A DNA stretch of 64,000 nucleotides from JAXGXJ01 sp963816155 (GCA_963816155.1 CAWFJE010000002.1:248001-312000), one strand, 5' to 3'. Shown: positions 17,429 to 25,989, numbered from the stretch's first letter. Numbers and translations: made by a program. The notes: generated from the sequence alone by a model not told the origin.

Positions 17429-17491
17429 TTGACAAACGGCAGGTGCCCGGGTAGCTTAGCGGGGAACACCAACCGGTCGCACGGTAGTTTA
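17429..17491 (+). promoter_or_regulatory. Promoter and shared operator-like motif of large subunit A
   Basis: TTGACA (17429-17434), 17-base spacer, TAGCTT (17452-17457). Downstream, ACCGGTC-N4-GGTAGTTTA (17472-17491) is identical in all 16 fixed positions to a motif inside the promoter of small subunit B (minus strand, 24606-24587). The shared sequence implies a common regulator or duplicated promoter DNA. Confidence 0.55.
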
Positions 17492-17557
17492 GCACTGAGC
17501 TCTTCCGGGGCACTCCCCGTGTTGGATGAACAGACTCAAGCGAAGGACCGCATTATT

Positions 17558-20143
17558 ATGACAAACACCGCTCGCCTGACCAATCTCACAACGGGTGGAC
17601 CTGTGCACGTCGACGTCGAGGACGGCAAGATAGTGCGCATCATGCCGCTGGAACTCGATGCCGGCGACGGCCCCTCATGGACCATCAAGGCCAGGGGGCG
17701 TGAGTTCACCCCCCCGCGCCGCACCACCCTCTCCCCCTGGACCGCGGGACACAAGTCGACCATCTACTCCCCCAAGCGCATCCTCACCCCCCTCAAGCGG
17801 GTGGATTTCGATCCCAAGGGCGACCGCAACATGCACACGCGGGGCGAGTCCGGCTACGAGCCCATCAGTTGGGACGAAGCTTTGGACATCATCAGCGAGG
17901 AGATGATCCGCCTCAAGAGGGAAGTGGGCCCTGCGGCCGTCATGACCACGTCATCGTCGCACCATATGTGGGGCAACGTGGGCTATCGCTTCAGCGCCTA
18001 CAACCGCTTCGTCAACCTGTGGGGTATGACCTACATCGAGCACAACCCCGACAGCTGGGAAGGCTGGCAGTGGGGCGGCGACCACATGTGGGGCTTCAGC
18101 TCGCGTCTGGGCATTCCCGAGCAATACGACCTGCTGGAAGACGCCCTCCGATACACCGAGATGATGGTCTTCTGGTCGTCCGACCCGGAGACCACCGGCG
18201 GCGTGTACGGCGCTCACGAGAGCACCCCGCGACGGCAATGGCTCAAGGATCTGGGCGTGAAGATGGTGTTCATCGACCCGTATTTCAACCACACCGCCGC
18301 CCTGGTGGGCGACAAATGGATGGCTCCGCGCATGGGTACCGACGTTGCCCTGGGTCTGGCCATCGCCTTCGTGTGGCTCACCGAGGACCTCTACGACAAG
18401 GAATACGTGGCCACGCACACGCACGGCTTCGACGAGTGGAAAGGCTACGTGCTGGGGGAGAGCGACGGCGTCCCCAAGACACCGGAGTGGGCAGCCGAGG
18501 AGACGGATATCCCCGCCCGCGAGATCCGGGCCCTGGCCCGGGAATGGGGTGCCAAGAAGACCATGCTCGCCGCCGGCGGCCTGGGAGGATGGGGCGGCGC
18601 CAGCCGTTCTTCCTACGGCGCTGAGTTCGCCCGCACCATGATCGCCCTCGCCACCATGCAGGGCCTGGGCAAGCCGGGTAGCAACATCTACTCCACAGCG
18701 GGAGGCGCCCCGGCCGATCGCTCCTTCTACTTCCCCGGCTACTCCGAGGGCGGCATCTCCGGCGACGTCGCGGGCACGGCCGCGGGCAAGTATCTCGGGT
18801 CCCGTATGTGGCCCAACGGGGGCACCATGTCCAACCCGCACCGCGGCCCTGAGGGGCAGATCGGCTATAGGCTGCTCATCCCCGAGATGATGCACCACCA
18901 GCAGTTGGAGTGGCGCAGCAAGGGCTTCTGCGGCGGTTCCATCGAGATGCAGTTCAAGAAGTACCAGTATCCTGCGTCCGGCTACCCCCACGCGCAGATG
19001 TACTACCGCTACGGTGGGTCGTTCATCGGCACCATGACCGAGACCAACCGGTACGTGCGCGGCTACCGGGAGGGCAACGTGCCCTTCGTCGTCAACCAGG
19101 GTATCTGGTTCGAGGGAGAAGCCCGCTTCGCGGACATCATCCTGCCTGCCTGTACCAACTTCGAGCGCTGGGACATCGGCGACTGGGCCCATCCCTCGGG
19201 CTACGGCACGCACAAGTACGACCAGGTCAACCACAGGCTCATCGTCCTGCAGAAGAAGTGCATCGAACCGCTGGGCGAATCCAAGTCGGATTATGAGATC
19301 TTCCGCCTGCTGGCGCAACGCTTGGGCTTCGAAGACAAGTACACCGAGGGCGGCCACAGCGAGATCGACTGGGTCAAGCGCGTGTTCAACGCCAGTGACC
19401 TCCCCCAGAGGATCAGCTGGGAGGAGTTCGAGGAGAAGGGCTACTACCTGGTGCCTGTTCCCGAGGACCAGGAGGCCACACCCGCTCTGCGCTGGTTCGC
19501 TGAAGACCGGGCCAAGGACACCCCCGACTGGGGTCCCCCGCCCTGGGATCAGATCGCCGGCAAGGGCCTGCAGACCCAGTCGGGCAAGATCGAGTTCGTG
19601 GCCCACAGCCTGCAGCGCTTCTACGCCACCGACGGCGAAGACCCCGAGCGGCCGGTCATGGGTCCCCAGCATCTGGAGAGCTGGGAGGGCCACCACACCA
19701 CCGAACTGTTCGCCAAATACCCTCTGGCCATGGTGAGCCCCCATCCCCGCTTCACGTTCCACACCGTGAACGATCTCAAGGATTCGTGGAGCAACGAGAT
19801 CAAGGACCACAGGGTGCTCAAGGAGGACGGCCACTACTACTGGATCATGCGCGTGAACAGCGCCGATGCGTCGGCCCGCGGCATTGCTGAAGGCGACCTC
19901 ATCCGCGCCTACAACGACCGGGCCGAGGTCATCCTGGCGGCTCAGGTCACCGAACGTGTCAAGCCTGGTGTGGTCCATTCATGGGAGTCATGCGGGGACT
20001 ACCTACCCCTGGGCGAGCCCGGGCATTCGGCGGACAGGGCGGGCTGCATCAACATGCTCACGTCCAAGCGCTTCATCACTCCCACGTCTCCCGGCCAGGC
20101 CCCCAACTCCTGCCTGGTGGAGATCGAGAAGTGGGCGGGGTAG
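17558..20143 (+). CDS. Molybdopterin hydroxytransferase large subunit A (pyrogallol-phloroglucinol transhydroxylase / resorcinol hydroxylase family)
   Basis: DMSO-reductase-superfamily enzyme of 861 residues, close to the 875-residue Pelobacter acidigallici transhydroxylase alpha subunit, which moves hydroxyl groups on polyhydroxybenzenes. N-terminal RLTNLTTGGPVHVDVEDGKI and KRVDFDPKGDRN match that family. All active-site residues I can place are kept: His in SSSHHMWGN, Tyr in GNVGYR, Asp-Ser (Ser binds Mo) in HNPDSWEGW, Trp in GGLGGWGG, Tyr in YFPGYSEGG, Tyr in HPSGY. No Tat or Sec signal, so cytoplasmic. ATG 17558 follows AAGGA; longer in-frame extensions run into the promoter. It stands alone on the plus strand without a small-subunit gene beside it. 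Confidence 0.9.
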   Translation: MTNTARLTNLTTGGPVHVDVEDGKIVRIMPLELDAGDGPSWTIKARGREFTPPRRTTLSPWTAGHKSTIYSPKRILTPLKRVDFDPKGDRNMHTRGESGYEPISWDEALDIISEEMIRLKREVGPAAVMTTSSSHHMWGNVGYRFSAYNRFVNLWGMTYIEHNPDSWEGWQWGGDHMWGFSSRLGIPEQYDLLEDALRYTEMMVFWSSDPETTGGVYGAHESTPRRQWLKDLGVKMVFIDPYFNHTAALVGDKWMAPRMGTDVALGLAIAFVWLTEDLYDKEYVATHTHGFDEWKGYVLGESDGVPKTPEWAAEETDIPAREIRALAREWGAKKTMLAAGGLGGWGGASRSSYGAEFARTMIALATMQGLGKPGSNIYSTAGGAPADRSFYFPGYSEGGISGDVAGTAAGKYLGSRMWPNGGTMSNPHRGPEGQIGYRLLIPEMMHHQQLEWRSKGFCGGSIEMQFKKYQYPASGYPHAQMYYRYGGSFIGTMTETNRYVRGYREGNVPFVVNQGIWFEGEARFADIILPACTNFERWDIGDWAHPSGYGTHKYDQVNHRLIVLQKKCIEPLGESKSDYEIFRLLAQRLGFEDKYTEGGHSEIDWVKRVFNASDLPQRISWEEFEEKGYYLVPVPEDQEATPALRWFAEDRAKDTPDWGPPPWDQIAGKGLQTQSGKIEFVAHSLQRFYATDGEDPERPVMGPQHLESWEGHHTTELFAKYPLAMVSPHPRFTFHTVNDLKDSWSNEIKDHRVLKEDGHYYWIMRVNSADASARGIAEGDLIRAYNDRAEVILAAQVTERVKPGVVHSWESCGDYLPLGEPGHSADRAGCINMLTSKRFITPTSPGQAPNSCLVEIEKWAG

Positions 20144-20188
20144 AGTCCGCGCGCCGCCTGTCACCCCGTCGTCGGCCTGGCTCCTGCT

Positions 20189-20593
20189 CTAACTGAGGTC
20201 CGAGCTGGAGGTTGGTTTGCCTGCGCCCAGCAGATAACGGACGTTCTTGATCAGCGCCGCCGGCTCCATGGGCTTCTGCTCGAACTTGGCCAACCGCGAG
20301 ACGGTGCCGTCCTCTCGACACGTGAAGAAATCCACGGAACGATCGACGCCGGCCAAGACAAGGGTAGGGATGGTCCAGCCGTGCTCGCGCACCTGTGCCG
20401 CCATCGCCACCGCATCCTCCAGGTGACGGGCCACGACATCTATGAAGAGCAGATCGGGACGGAAGTGGTCGAAGAGGGCCATCGCACCCGCGACATCGGG
20501 CGACATGGCGACGGTGTAGCCTTCACGCTGCAATATCGTCCGCCCTGCCTCTACGACATCCGGGTCGCCGTCAAGCATGAGAATCCGTGTCAC
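20189..20593 (-). CDS. Degenerate single-domain response regulator
   Basis: A 134-residue receiver domain with no output domain. The phospho-acceptor Asp (D52 in DLLFIDVV) and the late Lys (K107 in EQKPM) are present. The acidic pair at the N-terminus is reduced (LDGDPD, Gly in place of the second Asp), and the usual Thr/Ser is Ala81 (LVLAG). Phosphorylation is therefore doubtful. GTG 20593 follows GGGAGGGAG. It lies 51 bp after large subunit B on the same strand, probably the third gene of that operon, and converges with large subunit A. Confidence 0.8.
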   Translation of the reverse strand: MTRILMLDGDPDVVEAGRTILQREGYTVAMSPDVAGAMALFDHFRPDLLFIDVVARHLEDAVAMAAQVREHGWTIPTLVLAGVDRSVDFFTCREDGTVSRLAKFEQKPMEPAALIKNVRYLLGAGKPTSSSDLS

Positions 20594-20644
20594 GCTCCCT
20601 CCCTGTAGATAGCACCACCAGCAGAACCTCGGGGACCACTCGCC

Positions 20645-23611
20645 TCAAGCCGCATACCTCTCCACTTCGATCAGACAGGAGTTGGCGGCCGTCGAGTGCG
20701 ACTTCTTGATCATCATCCGACTCGGGGTGAGGGTGTTGACACAGCCGCCGCGATCGTCGGACTCGCCCGGCCTGCCCACCGGCTCGTACACCGCCGACGA
20801 CTCGTACGAATGCACCAGACCCGGCCGCACCCGCTCAGTCACCTGCGCGGCGCAGATCACACCACCACGGTCGTTGTAGAGGCGGATGAGGTCGTTCGGC
20901 GCGATCCCGCGCATGGCTGCGTCCACGGGGTTGAGGCGGGCGACCCAGTAGTAGTGCCCGTCGATGAGCACGCGATGATCGGTGATATCGTTCACCGCCC
21001 CATCCTTGCCGTCGTGATGGGTGTGGAACGAGAAGCGCGGGTGTGGCGTGACCAGCTGCAACGGGTACTTCTCGAACAACTCGCTGGTGTGCGGTCCTTC
21101 CCACGACTCCCGGTAGGTCATGATAGGCGGACGTTCAGGATCGTCGGGGTCGAAGCGCTTGAGACTGGAAGACTCGAACTCGATCTTGCCCGACTGTGTC
21201 TGCAGGCCGCGCCGCCACTCCTCCGTGTAGTCGCCGGGCAGGGGCGAGAGGTCGGGAACGTCCTTCAACCGGTCTTCTGCGAACCACTCGTAAGCCACAG
21301 GGTCGCGCAATTCCTCAGGGAGGGGCGGGACCAAGTAGTATCCCTTCTTGAGGAAGTGCGACCAGGAGATCTTCTGAGGCAGGTCGGTGGCCTCAAAGAG
21401 GCGCCTGCACCAATCGAGTTCGCTGCTGCCTTCGGCGAAAGCATTGCCCAGGCCCAGCCGCTCGGCCAGCTCGAGGAAGATGGCGAAGTCGGACTTCGAC
21501 TCGCCCAGCGGCTCGATGCACTTGTGCTGCATCACAGCGACGCGATGGTTGCACTGAGTGAAGGCGTGCTCGGCGTAACCCCCGGGATTGGCGAACTCAC
21601 CGATATCCCAACGCTCGAAGTTGGTGCAGGCGGGCAGGATGACGTCGGCGAACTTGGCCTCGCCCTCGAACCAGATGGACTGGTTGACGACGAACTCCAG
21701 GTTCTCGCTGGCGTACATGCGGGCATAGCGGTTGGTGTCGACCATGGTGCCAAAGTGGGAGCCGCCGTACTTGTAGTACATCTTCACGGGAGAATGGCCG
21801 GGATACGGGTAGGAGAAACTGCCGAATTGGGCTTCGATGGTCTTGCCGTCGTTGATGTGGGCCTCGGTTCGACCCTCCATGATGGCCTCGGGGATCATGA
21901 GCCGGGGAACAGCCTGCTTCACGGGGTTCATGCTCACGAGCTGAGGCATGCGCTGATACATGTGCAGCGACAGACCGGTGGCGTCGAGATCGCCGGACAT
22001 CCCTCCCTCGGCGTAGCCGGGGAAGTAGAAGCGGGTATCCAGGGGAGCGCCCTGCTGCAGACAGCCCATGTTGACGCCGGGCTTGCCCAGCCCCTGCATG
22101 GCCATGAGATACACCATGCCCCGAGCCCAGTCGGTGCCCGTGGCCGTACGACAGGCACCTCCGAAACCCACGTAGCCGCCAGGAGAGAGATAGGTGCGCT
22201 TGCTGCCCCAATCGCGGGCCAGAGCGCGGATATCCTTGGCGGGCACGCCGGTCTCCTGCTCCTGCCACTCGGGCGTCTTGGCCACACCGTCCTCTTCGCC
22301 CAAGACGTAGGCCCGCCATTTCTCGAAGCCCACGGTGCGCCGAGCCACGTATGCCTCGTCGTAGAGATGCTCGGTCATCCACACGTACGCGATCGCCAGC
22401 ACCAGAGCACTGTCGGTACTGGGTCGAGGAGCCAACCACTTGCCGCCCAACCAGGCAGCGGTGTGATTGTAGTAGGGATCGATATGGACCATCGGGATGC
22501 CGAGATCCTTGAGCCACTGCCGACGCACGGTGCCCTCCTGCGCCCCGTACACTCCGGCAGTCGCTTCCGGGTCGCTCGACCAGAAGACGACCATCTCGGC
22601 GTTCTTGAGGCAGTCCTCCACCGTGCTGAAGGTCTCCCCGCCACCCAACCGCGTGCTATGGCCCCAGTGGTGCATGGCGCCCCAATACCACCCTTCCCAG
22701 CTGTCGGGATTGTGGGCGATGGGAGTCCAGCCGATGGAGTTGAAGAAGCGGATGCGGGCCGAGAGCCAATAGCCGATAGCGCCCCAGTTCTGATGCGAGC
22801 CGCTGCCATTCATGATGGCGCCGGGGCCATGCTGGGCCTTCACGCGTTTGATCTCGGAGGCGACGATGCCGAGTGCTTCGTCCCAGCTGATGCGCTCGTA
22901 TCCGGAGACACCGCGATTCTGAGGGTTGCGCTCGCCTTCTGGATCGAAATCCACCCGCTTCATGGGATACAGAAGACGATCGGGGGAGTAGATGAGCGAC
23001 TTCCAACTGAGCGTGTGCGGACTGACGGTGGTCCTGTGCGGAGGCGAGAAGGTCCTGCCTCGAGCCTTGATCGTCCACGGCTTGGCGTCGTCGTCGTCGA
23101 ACTCCACCGGGGTGATGCGCAGGATCTTGCCGTCCTTCACGTACACGAACACCGGACCACCGTTGGAGTTGTTGGTGAAGCGGGTGACGCCCCCGCCGAG
23201 TTTCACGCCGTAGGTCTCGCCGACAGAGAGAAGCAGCGTGAGGGTGTTAGTGAACCAGGTGACCAGGTCGTCCTGACCGGCCACCTCCAGCTTGAAGGTC
23301 TTGGCGGCGCTCAGGAACTCCAACTGGTCGCGTTTGGGGCGAAGTAACCTGGTCGCGAGAGTCGCATCATGAAACGACATGACCACATCGGCATGAGGAT
23401 GAAGACCACGCTTCGAGGAGACCCTGCCACCATTGAATATGAAGAAGCGTCCGGCCGACCCGTCACGCAGTCTGATCTGAGCGACAAGATCGTGTTCGGC
23501 CAGGCGCTCACGCATCTCACGAAAGCGACGACGTTGGACCTGCATGACCATCCCCAGGCCCCAGGTGAGAGCGGCGAACTGAAGCCTGCGTAGGCGATCA
23601 GAGGGTGACAT
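20645..23611 (-). CDS. Molybdopterin hydroxytransferase large subunit B with N-terminal SCP2-like domain
   Basis: Residues ~142-988 are a full transhydroxylase-family alpha subunit (VTRFTNNSNGGPVFVYVKDG at its start). Mo-ligand Ser (HNPDSWEGW), His (GSHQNWG), and Tyr residues (AIGYW, FPGYAEGG, NPGGY) are kept, but the position of the family Trp is Phe (GGYVGFGG). Residues 1 to ~140 are extra: AQIRLRDGSAGRFFIFNGGR, GLHPHADVVMSFHDA and FKLEVAGQDDLVTWFTNTL resemble an SCP2 sterol-carrier-type fold. The start ATG 23611 overlaps the small subunit B stop by 14 bp, so the extension is translated as part of the coupled operon. Substrate unknown; relatives act on pyrogallol or resorcinol. Confidence 0.88.
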   Translation of the reverse strand: MSPSDRLRRLQFAALTWGLGMVMQVQRRRFREMRERLAEHDLVAQIRLRDGSAGRFFIFNGGRVSSKRGLHPHADVVMSFHDATLATRLLRPKRDQLEFLSAAKTFKLEVAGQDDLVTWFTNTLTLLLSVGETYGVKLGGGVTRFTNNSNGGPVFVYVKDGKILRITPVEFDDDDAKPWTIKARGRTFSPPHRTTVSPHTLSWKSLIYSPDRLLYPMKRVDFDPEGERNPQNRGVSGYERISWDEALGIVASEIKRVKAQHGPGAIMNGSGSHQNWGAIGYWLSARIRFFNSIGWTPIAHNPDSWEGWYWGAMHHWGHSTRLGGGETFSTVEDCLKNAEMVVFWSSDPEATAGVYGAQEGTVRRQWLKDLGIPMVHIDPYYNHTAAWLGGKWLAPRPSTDSALVLAIAYVWMTEHLYDEAYVARRTVGFEKWRAYVLGEEDGVAKTPEWQEQETGVPAKDIRALARDWGSKRTYLSPGGYVGFGGACRTATGTDWARGMVYLMAMQGLGKPGVNMGCLQQGAPLDTRFYFPGYAEGGMSGDLDATGLSLHMYQRMPQLVSMNPVKQAVPRLMIPEAIMEGRTEAHINDGKTIEAQFGSFSYPYPGHSPVKMYYKYGGSHFGTMVDTNRYARMYASENLEFVVNQSIWFEGEAKFADVILPACTNFERWDIGEFANPGGYAEHAFTQCNHRVAVMQHKCIEPLGESKSDFAIFLELAERLGLGNAFAEGSSELDWCRRLFEATDLPQKISWSHFLKKGYYLVPPLPEELRDPVAYEWFAEDRLKDVPDLSPLPGDYTEEWRRGLQTQSGKIEFESSSLKRFDPDDPERPPIMTYRESWEGPHTSELFEKYPLQLVTPHPRFSFHTHHDGKDGAVNDITDHRVLIDGHYYWVARLNPVDAAMRGIAPNDLIRLYNDRGGVICAAQVTERVRPGLVHSYESSAVYEPVGRPGESDDRGGCVNTLTPSRMMIKKSHSTAANSCLIEVERYAA

Positions 23612-24521
23612 CGACGACCTCCATCGCAGTGGGGGGAGCGACCACGGCCTGGCCGCCGGTGGAGAAGAAGATGGTGCCGACGCTCAGGCTCTCGGTGAGG
23701 GTTACCATCATTTCAACCGGCTCGTGACCGCGCAGGCTGACGGTGAGGCTGTACTCGCCGATCTTGGCCGCGAGTCCGTCGAACTTGAAGTCGCCGTACG
23801 TGTCGGTCGTCGTCGTCCAGGTTTGCACCGCCTCGACGGCCTCGTCCTGCACGCGGGTGAGACGCCGCAGCACCACGGTGGCACCGGGAGCGCAATCCAG
23901 GGTGCCGGCTTCATCCACAGCCACGCTGCCGGCAACGAAGCGGTCGACGAAGCGGCTGAGGTTCATGTAGCACACGGTCGTGTCCTCGAGACGTCCTGGA
24001 TGCAGCGTCTCCAGCCCTTCGCCGGCCGCGTACGCCGCAAACTCCGTGTCGCTCATTCGCACGAAGCTGAGAGCACCCGGACCGCAGGCCTGCACGCAAC
24101 GCGGTTCCTTCCAGCCCTCATCGAGCAGGTGGGCGCAGAGGGTGCACTTCTGGGCGGCCTCGCTCTCCTCGCTCCACACGATGCTACCGTAGGGACACGC
24201 GTCGACCAAGGTGGGGTCGGTGGCCCGTTTGGGATCGATGAGTACGACGCCATCGGCACGTTTGCTGATGGCTCCGGCTGAGCGGGCCACGCAGGGTGCG
24301 TCGCTGCAGTGCGTGCAGAGAAGGGGTCGGTAGGTCACATCGATGATAGGGAACTGCCCCCGCTCGTGGCAGGGGATCTCAATCCAACGTTCGCCGTGGA
24401 GGGCCTGTGCCCGCGAATAGCCCGGCCAGTCGTTCCCCACGTGCTCGTCCTTGCAGGCCAGCATACAGTTGTTGCAGCCCTGGCAGCGAGCCACATCGAC
24501 GATAAGATGCCATTTTTTCAT
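23598..24521 (-). CDS. Iron-sulfur small subunit B of the hydroxytransferase
   Basis: Electron-transfer beta subunit (307 residues) of the transhydroxylase family. The N-terminal ferredoxin-type part begins MKKWHLIVDVARCQGCNNCMLAC, with C13-C16-C19-C23 intact, then CTHCSDAPC, DACPYGSIVW and KCTLCAHLLDEGWKEPRC, enough for about three [4Fe-4S] clusters. The C-terminal ~100 residues form an Ig-like Cna-B/regulatory-like domain (TYGDFKFDGLAAKIGEYSLTV), as in the Pelobacter beta subunit. It is first in the operon, 14 bp overlapped with large subunit B, its obvious partner. GGAG lies five bases ahead of the ATG. Confidence 0.9.
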   Translation of the reverse strand: MKKWHLIVDVARCQGCNNCMLACKDEHVGNDWPGYSRAQALHGERWIEIPCHERGQFPIIDVTYRPLLCTHCSDAPCVARSAGAISKRADGVVLIDPKRATDPTLVDACPYGSIVWSEESEAAQKCTLCAHLLDEGWKEPRCVQACGPGALSFVRMSDTEFAAYAAGEGLETLHPGRLEDTTVCYMNLSRFVDRFVAGSVAVDEAGTLDCAPGATVVLRRLTRVQDEAVEAVQTWTTTTDTYGDFKFDGLAAKIGEYSLTVSLRGHEPVEMMVTLTESLSVGTIFFSTGGQAVVAPPTAMEVVDVTL

Positions 24522-24586
24522 CGGCGCTCCATGCGGTCACGCCGCCACTTCGGGCCGGCGTTCTTTCTTCTGAGGTACGGGCGCAT

Positions 24587-24616
24587 TAAACTACCTACTG
24601 ACCGGTAGCTTGTCAA
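24587..24616 (-). promoter_or_regulatory. Promoter with embedded operator for the small B - large B operon
   Basis: Minus-strand TTGACA (24616-24611), a 17-base spacer and TAGTTT (24593-24588). The spacer holds CTACC-N8-GGTAG (24591-24608), with an ACCGGT palindrome at its end. Binding there would block RNA polymerase, so repression by the divergent TetR regulator is a reasonable inference. The ACCGGTC-N4-GGTAGTTTA part is shared with the large subunit A leader. Confidence 0.6.
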
Positions 24617-24758
24617 GCCACAAGATGTCACGGATAGACTCTTGGCCTCATCGCTGGACCGACTACTGCCGCAACCGAACAGCGTCACCAACGGCCGGCT
24701 GAGGCGACGGCGCCCACCTGGACGGGCGTCCGATGTTCGGCCACCGCACAGGCGCGTC

Positions 24759-24929
24759 TCAGGCAGGCGCACTCTTCCATTGGTCGTCGGACAGGCCGGG
24801 AGCCCCCACCGGTTTGTACACGGCCGACGACTCGTAGGAGTGGACCACTCCGGGCCGGACCCGCTCGCTGAGGCGGGCGGCGCAGACGACGCCGCGGTCG
24901 TTGTGAGTGTGAAAGGAGTAGCGGGCGCG
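24759..24929 (-). pseudogene. Relic of a fourth hydroxytransferase large subunit (C-terminal fragment)
   Basis: The minus strand encodes RYSFHTHNDRG, VVCAARLSERVRPGVVHSYE and SSAVYKPVGAPGLSDDQ, which match large subunit B near residues RFSFHTHHDGK and NDRGGVICAAQVTERVRPGL. The roughly 40 residues between FHTH and NDRG in the parent are deleted and the match ends at a stop at 24759. Upstream sequence (24930-25080) shows no further similarity I can recognise. It is a decayed remnant, pointing to tandem duplication in this locus. Confidence 0.8.
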
Positions 24930-25129
24930 GGCGAGACGGTCAGTAGATCCCTGTCTCACGGTCGTCCTCCCAGTCCGCCCGATGGTGCGTTGACGAGCAT
25001 GAGGATACAGGGCGGGACTCGAGACGTCCCGGACGAAATGGGCTCTATTCAAGCCCTCGCCACACGCCCGGCATGCTAACCTCAGAGTGATAGAGGGACC
25101 TGTTCAGCGAGCCAGCAAGGGAAACACGA

Positions 25130-25828
25130 TTGGCCAAGTTCACCCACCGCATGACCGCCGAAGCGCGCAAGCAGCAAATAGTCGAGGTCGCGCTCGACCT
25201 CATCGGGAAGTACGGACTGCAGGGCGTCACCATGTCCCGCATCGCGGCGGGCGTGGGAATAACCCAGGCTTCTCTCTACACCCACTTCCAAAACCGACAG
25301 GCCATTCTGCTGGCCGCGCTGGACGTCATCTACGAGAAGATATATGCGTCCCGCGATATCCCCACCAACGAGAACTCACTGGAGAGACTGCGTGCCATCT
25401 GCGACCATCACGTGGAACTGTGGGCGGACCAGGGAGAGCGCCATCATGCCCACCTCCTCCTCGAGTTCATCGCCGGTGCCCCCGGTGAGGGCCTACGGGA
25501 GGCTCTGGCCGAGAAGCATCTGGGCACGGTGGAGCAGTTCGCCCAGATAGTCGAAGACGGCAAGACGGAGGGCAACATCCCGGAATACGTGGATGCGGAC
25601 CAGGTGGCCTGGCTCATCACCGGCTTCGCGTTCGCGGGGGACGTCTGCCACCTCATGGGCTTCAAGTCGTTCCTGGAGCCCAAGATCTCAAACTACTGGC
25701 TCGACAGCATGTTCGAGGGCTTCCGACAGGGTCCCCGAGGCGCGGCAGGGGCCGCCGAGGCAGATAATGCGGCTCTGGGCGTGCCCGCGGCCAAGATCCA
25801 AGATAGACTGACGATGCCGGCCCGTTAG
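25130..25828 (+). CDS. TetR-family transcriptional regulator
   Basis: A 232-residue TetR protein. The N-terminal helix-turn-helix domain reads ARKQQIVEVALDLIGKYGLQ then GVTMSRIAAGVGITQASLYTH (residues ~10-55); the C-terminal ligand domain is not recognisable by substrate. TTG 25130 is preceded by AAGGG. It is divergent from the small B operon and is the only DNA-binding regulator of the island, so it is the best candidate for the palindromes at 24591-24608 and 35579-35600. Its stop codon abuts a small mobile-element-like repeat. Confidence 0.9.
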   Translation: MAKFTHRMTAEARKQQIVEVALDLIGKYGLQGVTMSRIAAGVGITQASLYTHFQNRQAILLAALDVIYEKIYASRDIPTNENSLERLRAICDHHVELWADQGERHHAHLLLEFIAGAPGEGLREALAEKHLGTVEQFAQIVEDGKTEGNIPEYVDADQVAWLITGFAFAGDVCHLMGFKSFLEPKISNYWLDSMFEGFRQGPRGAAGAAEADNAALGVPAAKIQDRLTMPAR

Positions 25829-25829
25829 A

Positions 25830-25989
25830 AGGCTGCTGAACAATGACGCTTCGCCGCATGAGTGCGCCGGCCACGGGCGAGACAAGGAGGCAGGAAGCGC
25901 GAATAGCAGCGCTATTTGCGAGGGCGGACGACGAAGTATCGCCCCGGAAGGTGCGCCCAGGCGGCCAAGGCTTCGCTTTTCAGCAGCCT
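25830..25989. mobile_element. MITE-like 160-bp palindromic element
   Basis: Terminal inverted repeats AGGCTGCTGAA (25830-25840) and TTCAGCAGCCT (25979-25989) bound 160 bp without coding capacity. A central hairpin (GCGAATAGC pairing with GCTATTTGC, about 25898-25920) gives it a folded structure. Ends of this type occur on IS1182-like insertion sequences, to my knowledge. No clear target duplication was seen. It lies directly after the tetR stop, between convergent genes, and may double as a terminator. Confidence 0.45.

Larger units (their letters stand above)
24522..25129. other. Intergenic region between small subunit B and tetR
   Basis: This 608-bp stretch holds the divergent control region. 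Contents seen: the small B promoter/operator (24587-24616), about 140 bp without recognisable features, the large-subunit relic (24759-24929), and a CGGTCAGTAG element (24937-24946, plus strand) that repeats part of the operator sequence. The last 180 bp lead into tetR, and I see no clear promoter hexamers there. No intact gene is present. Confidence 0.6.

Noticed and set aside
17273..17557. N-terminal extension of large subunit A to 17273
   Set aside because: It would run through the rplM leader and both promoters. Family proteins start at the RLTN segment and AAGGA lies before ATG 17558.
17951..19978. Long antisense reading frame (675 codons) opposite large subunit A; similar long frames oppose subunits B and C
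   Set aside because: High-GC coding DNA produces long open antisense frames. The sense strand has unmistakable family motifs throughout, and the antisense products match nothing I recognise.
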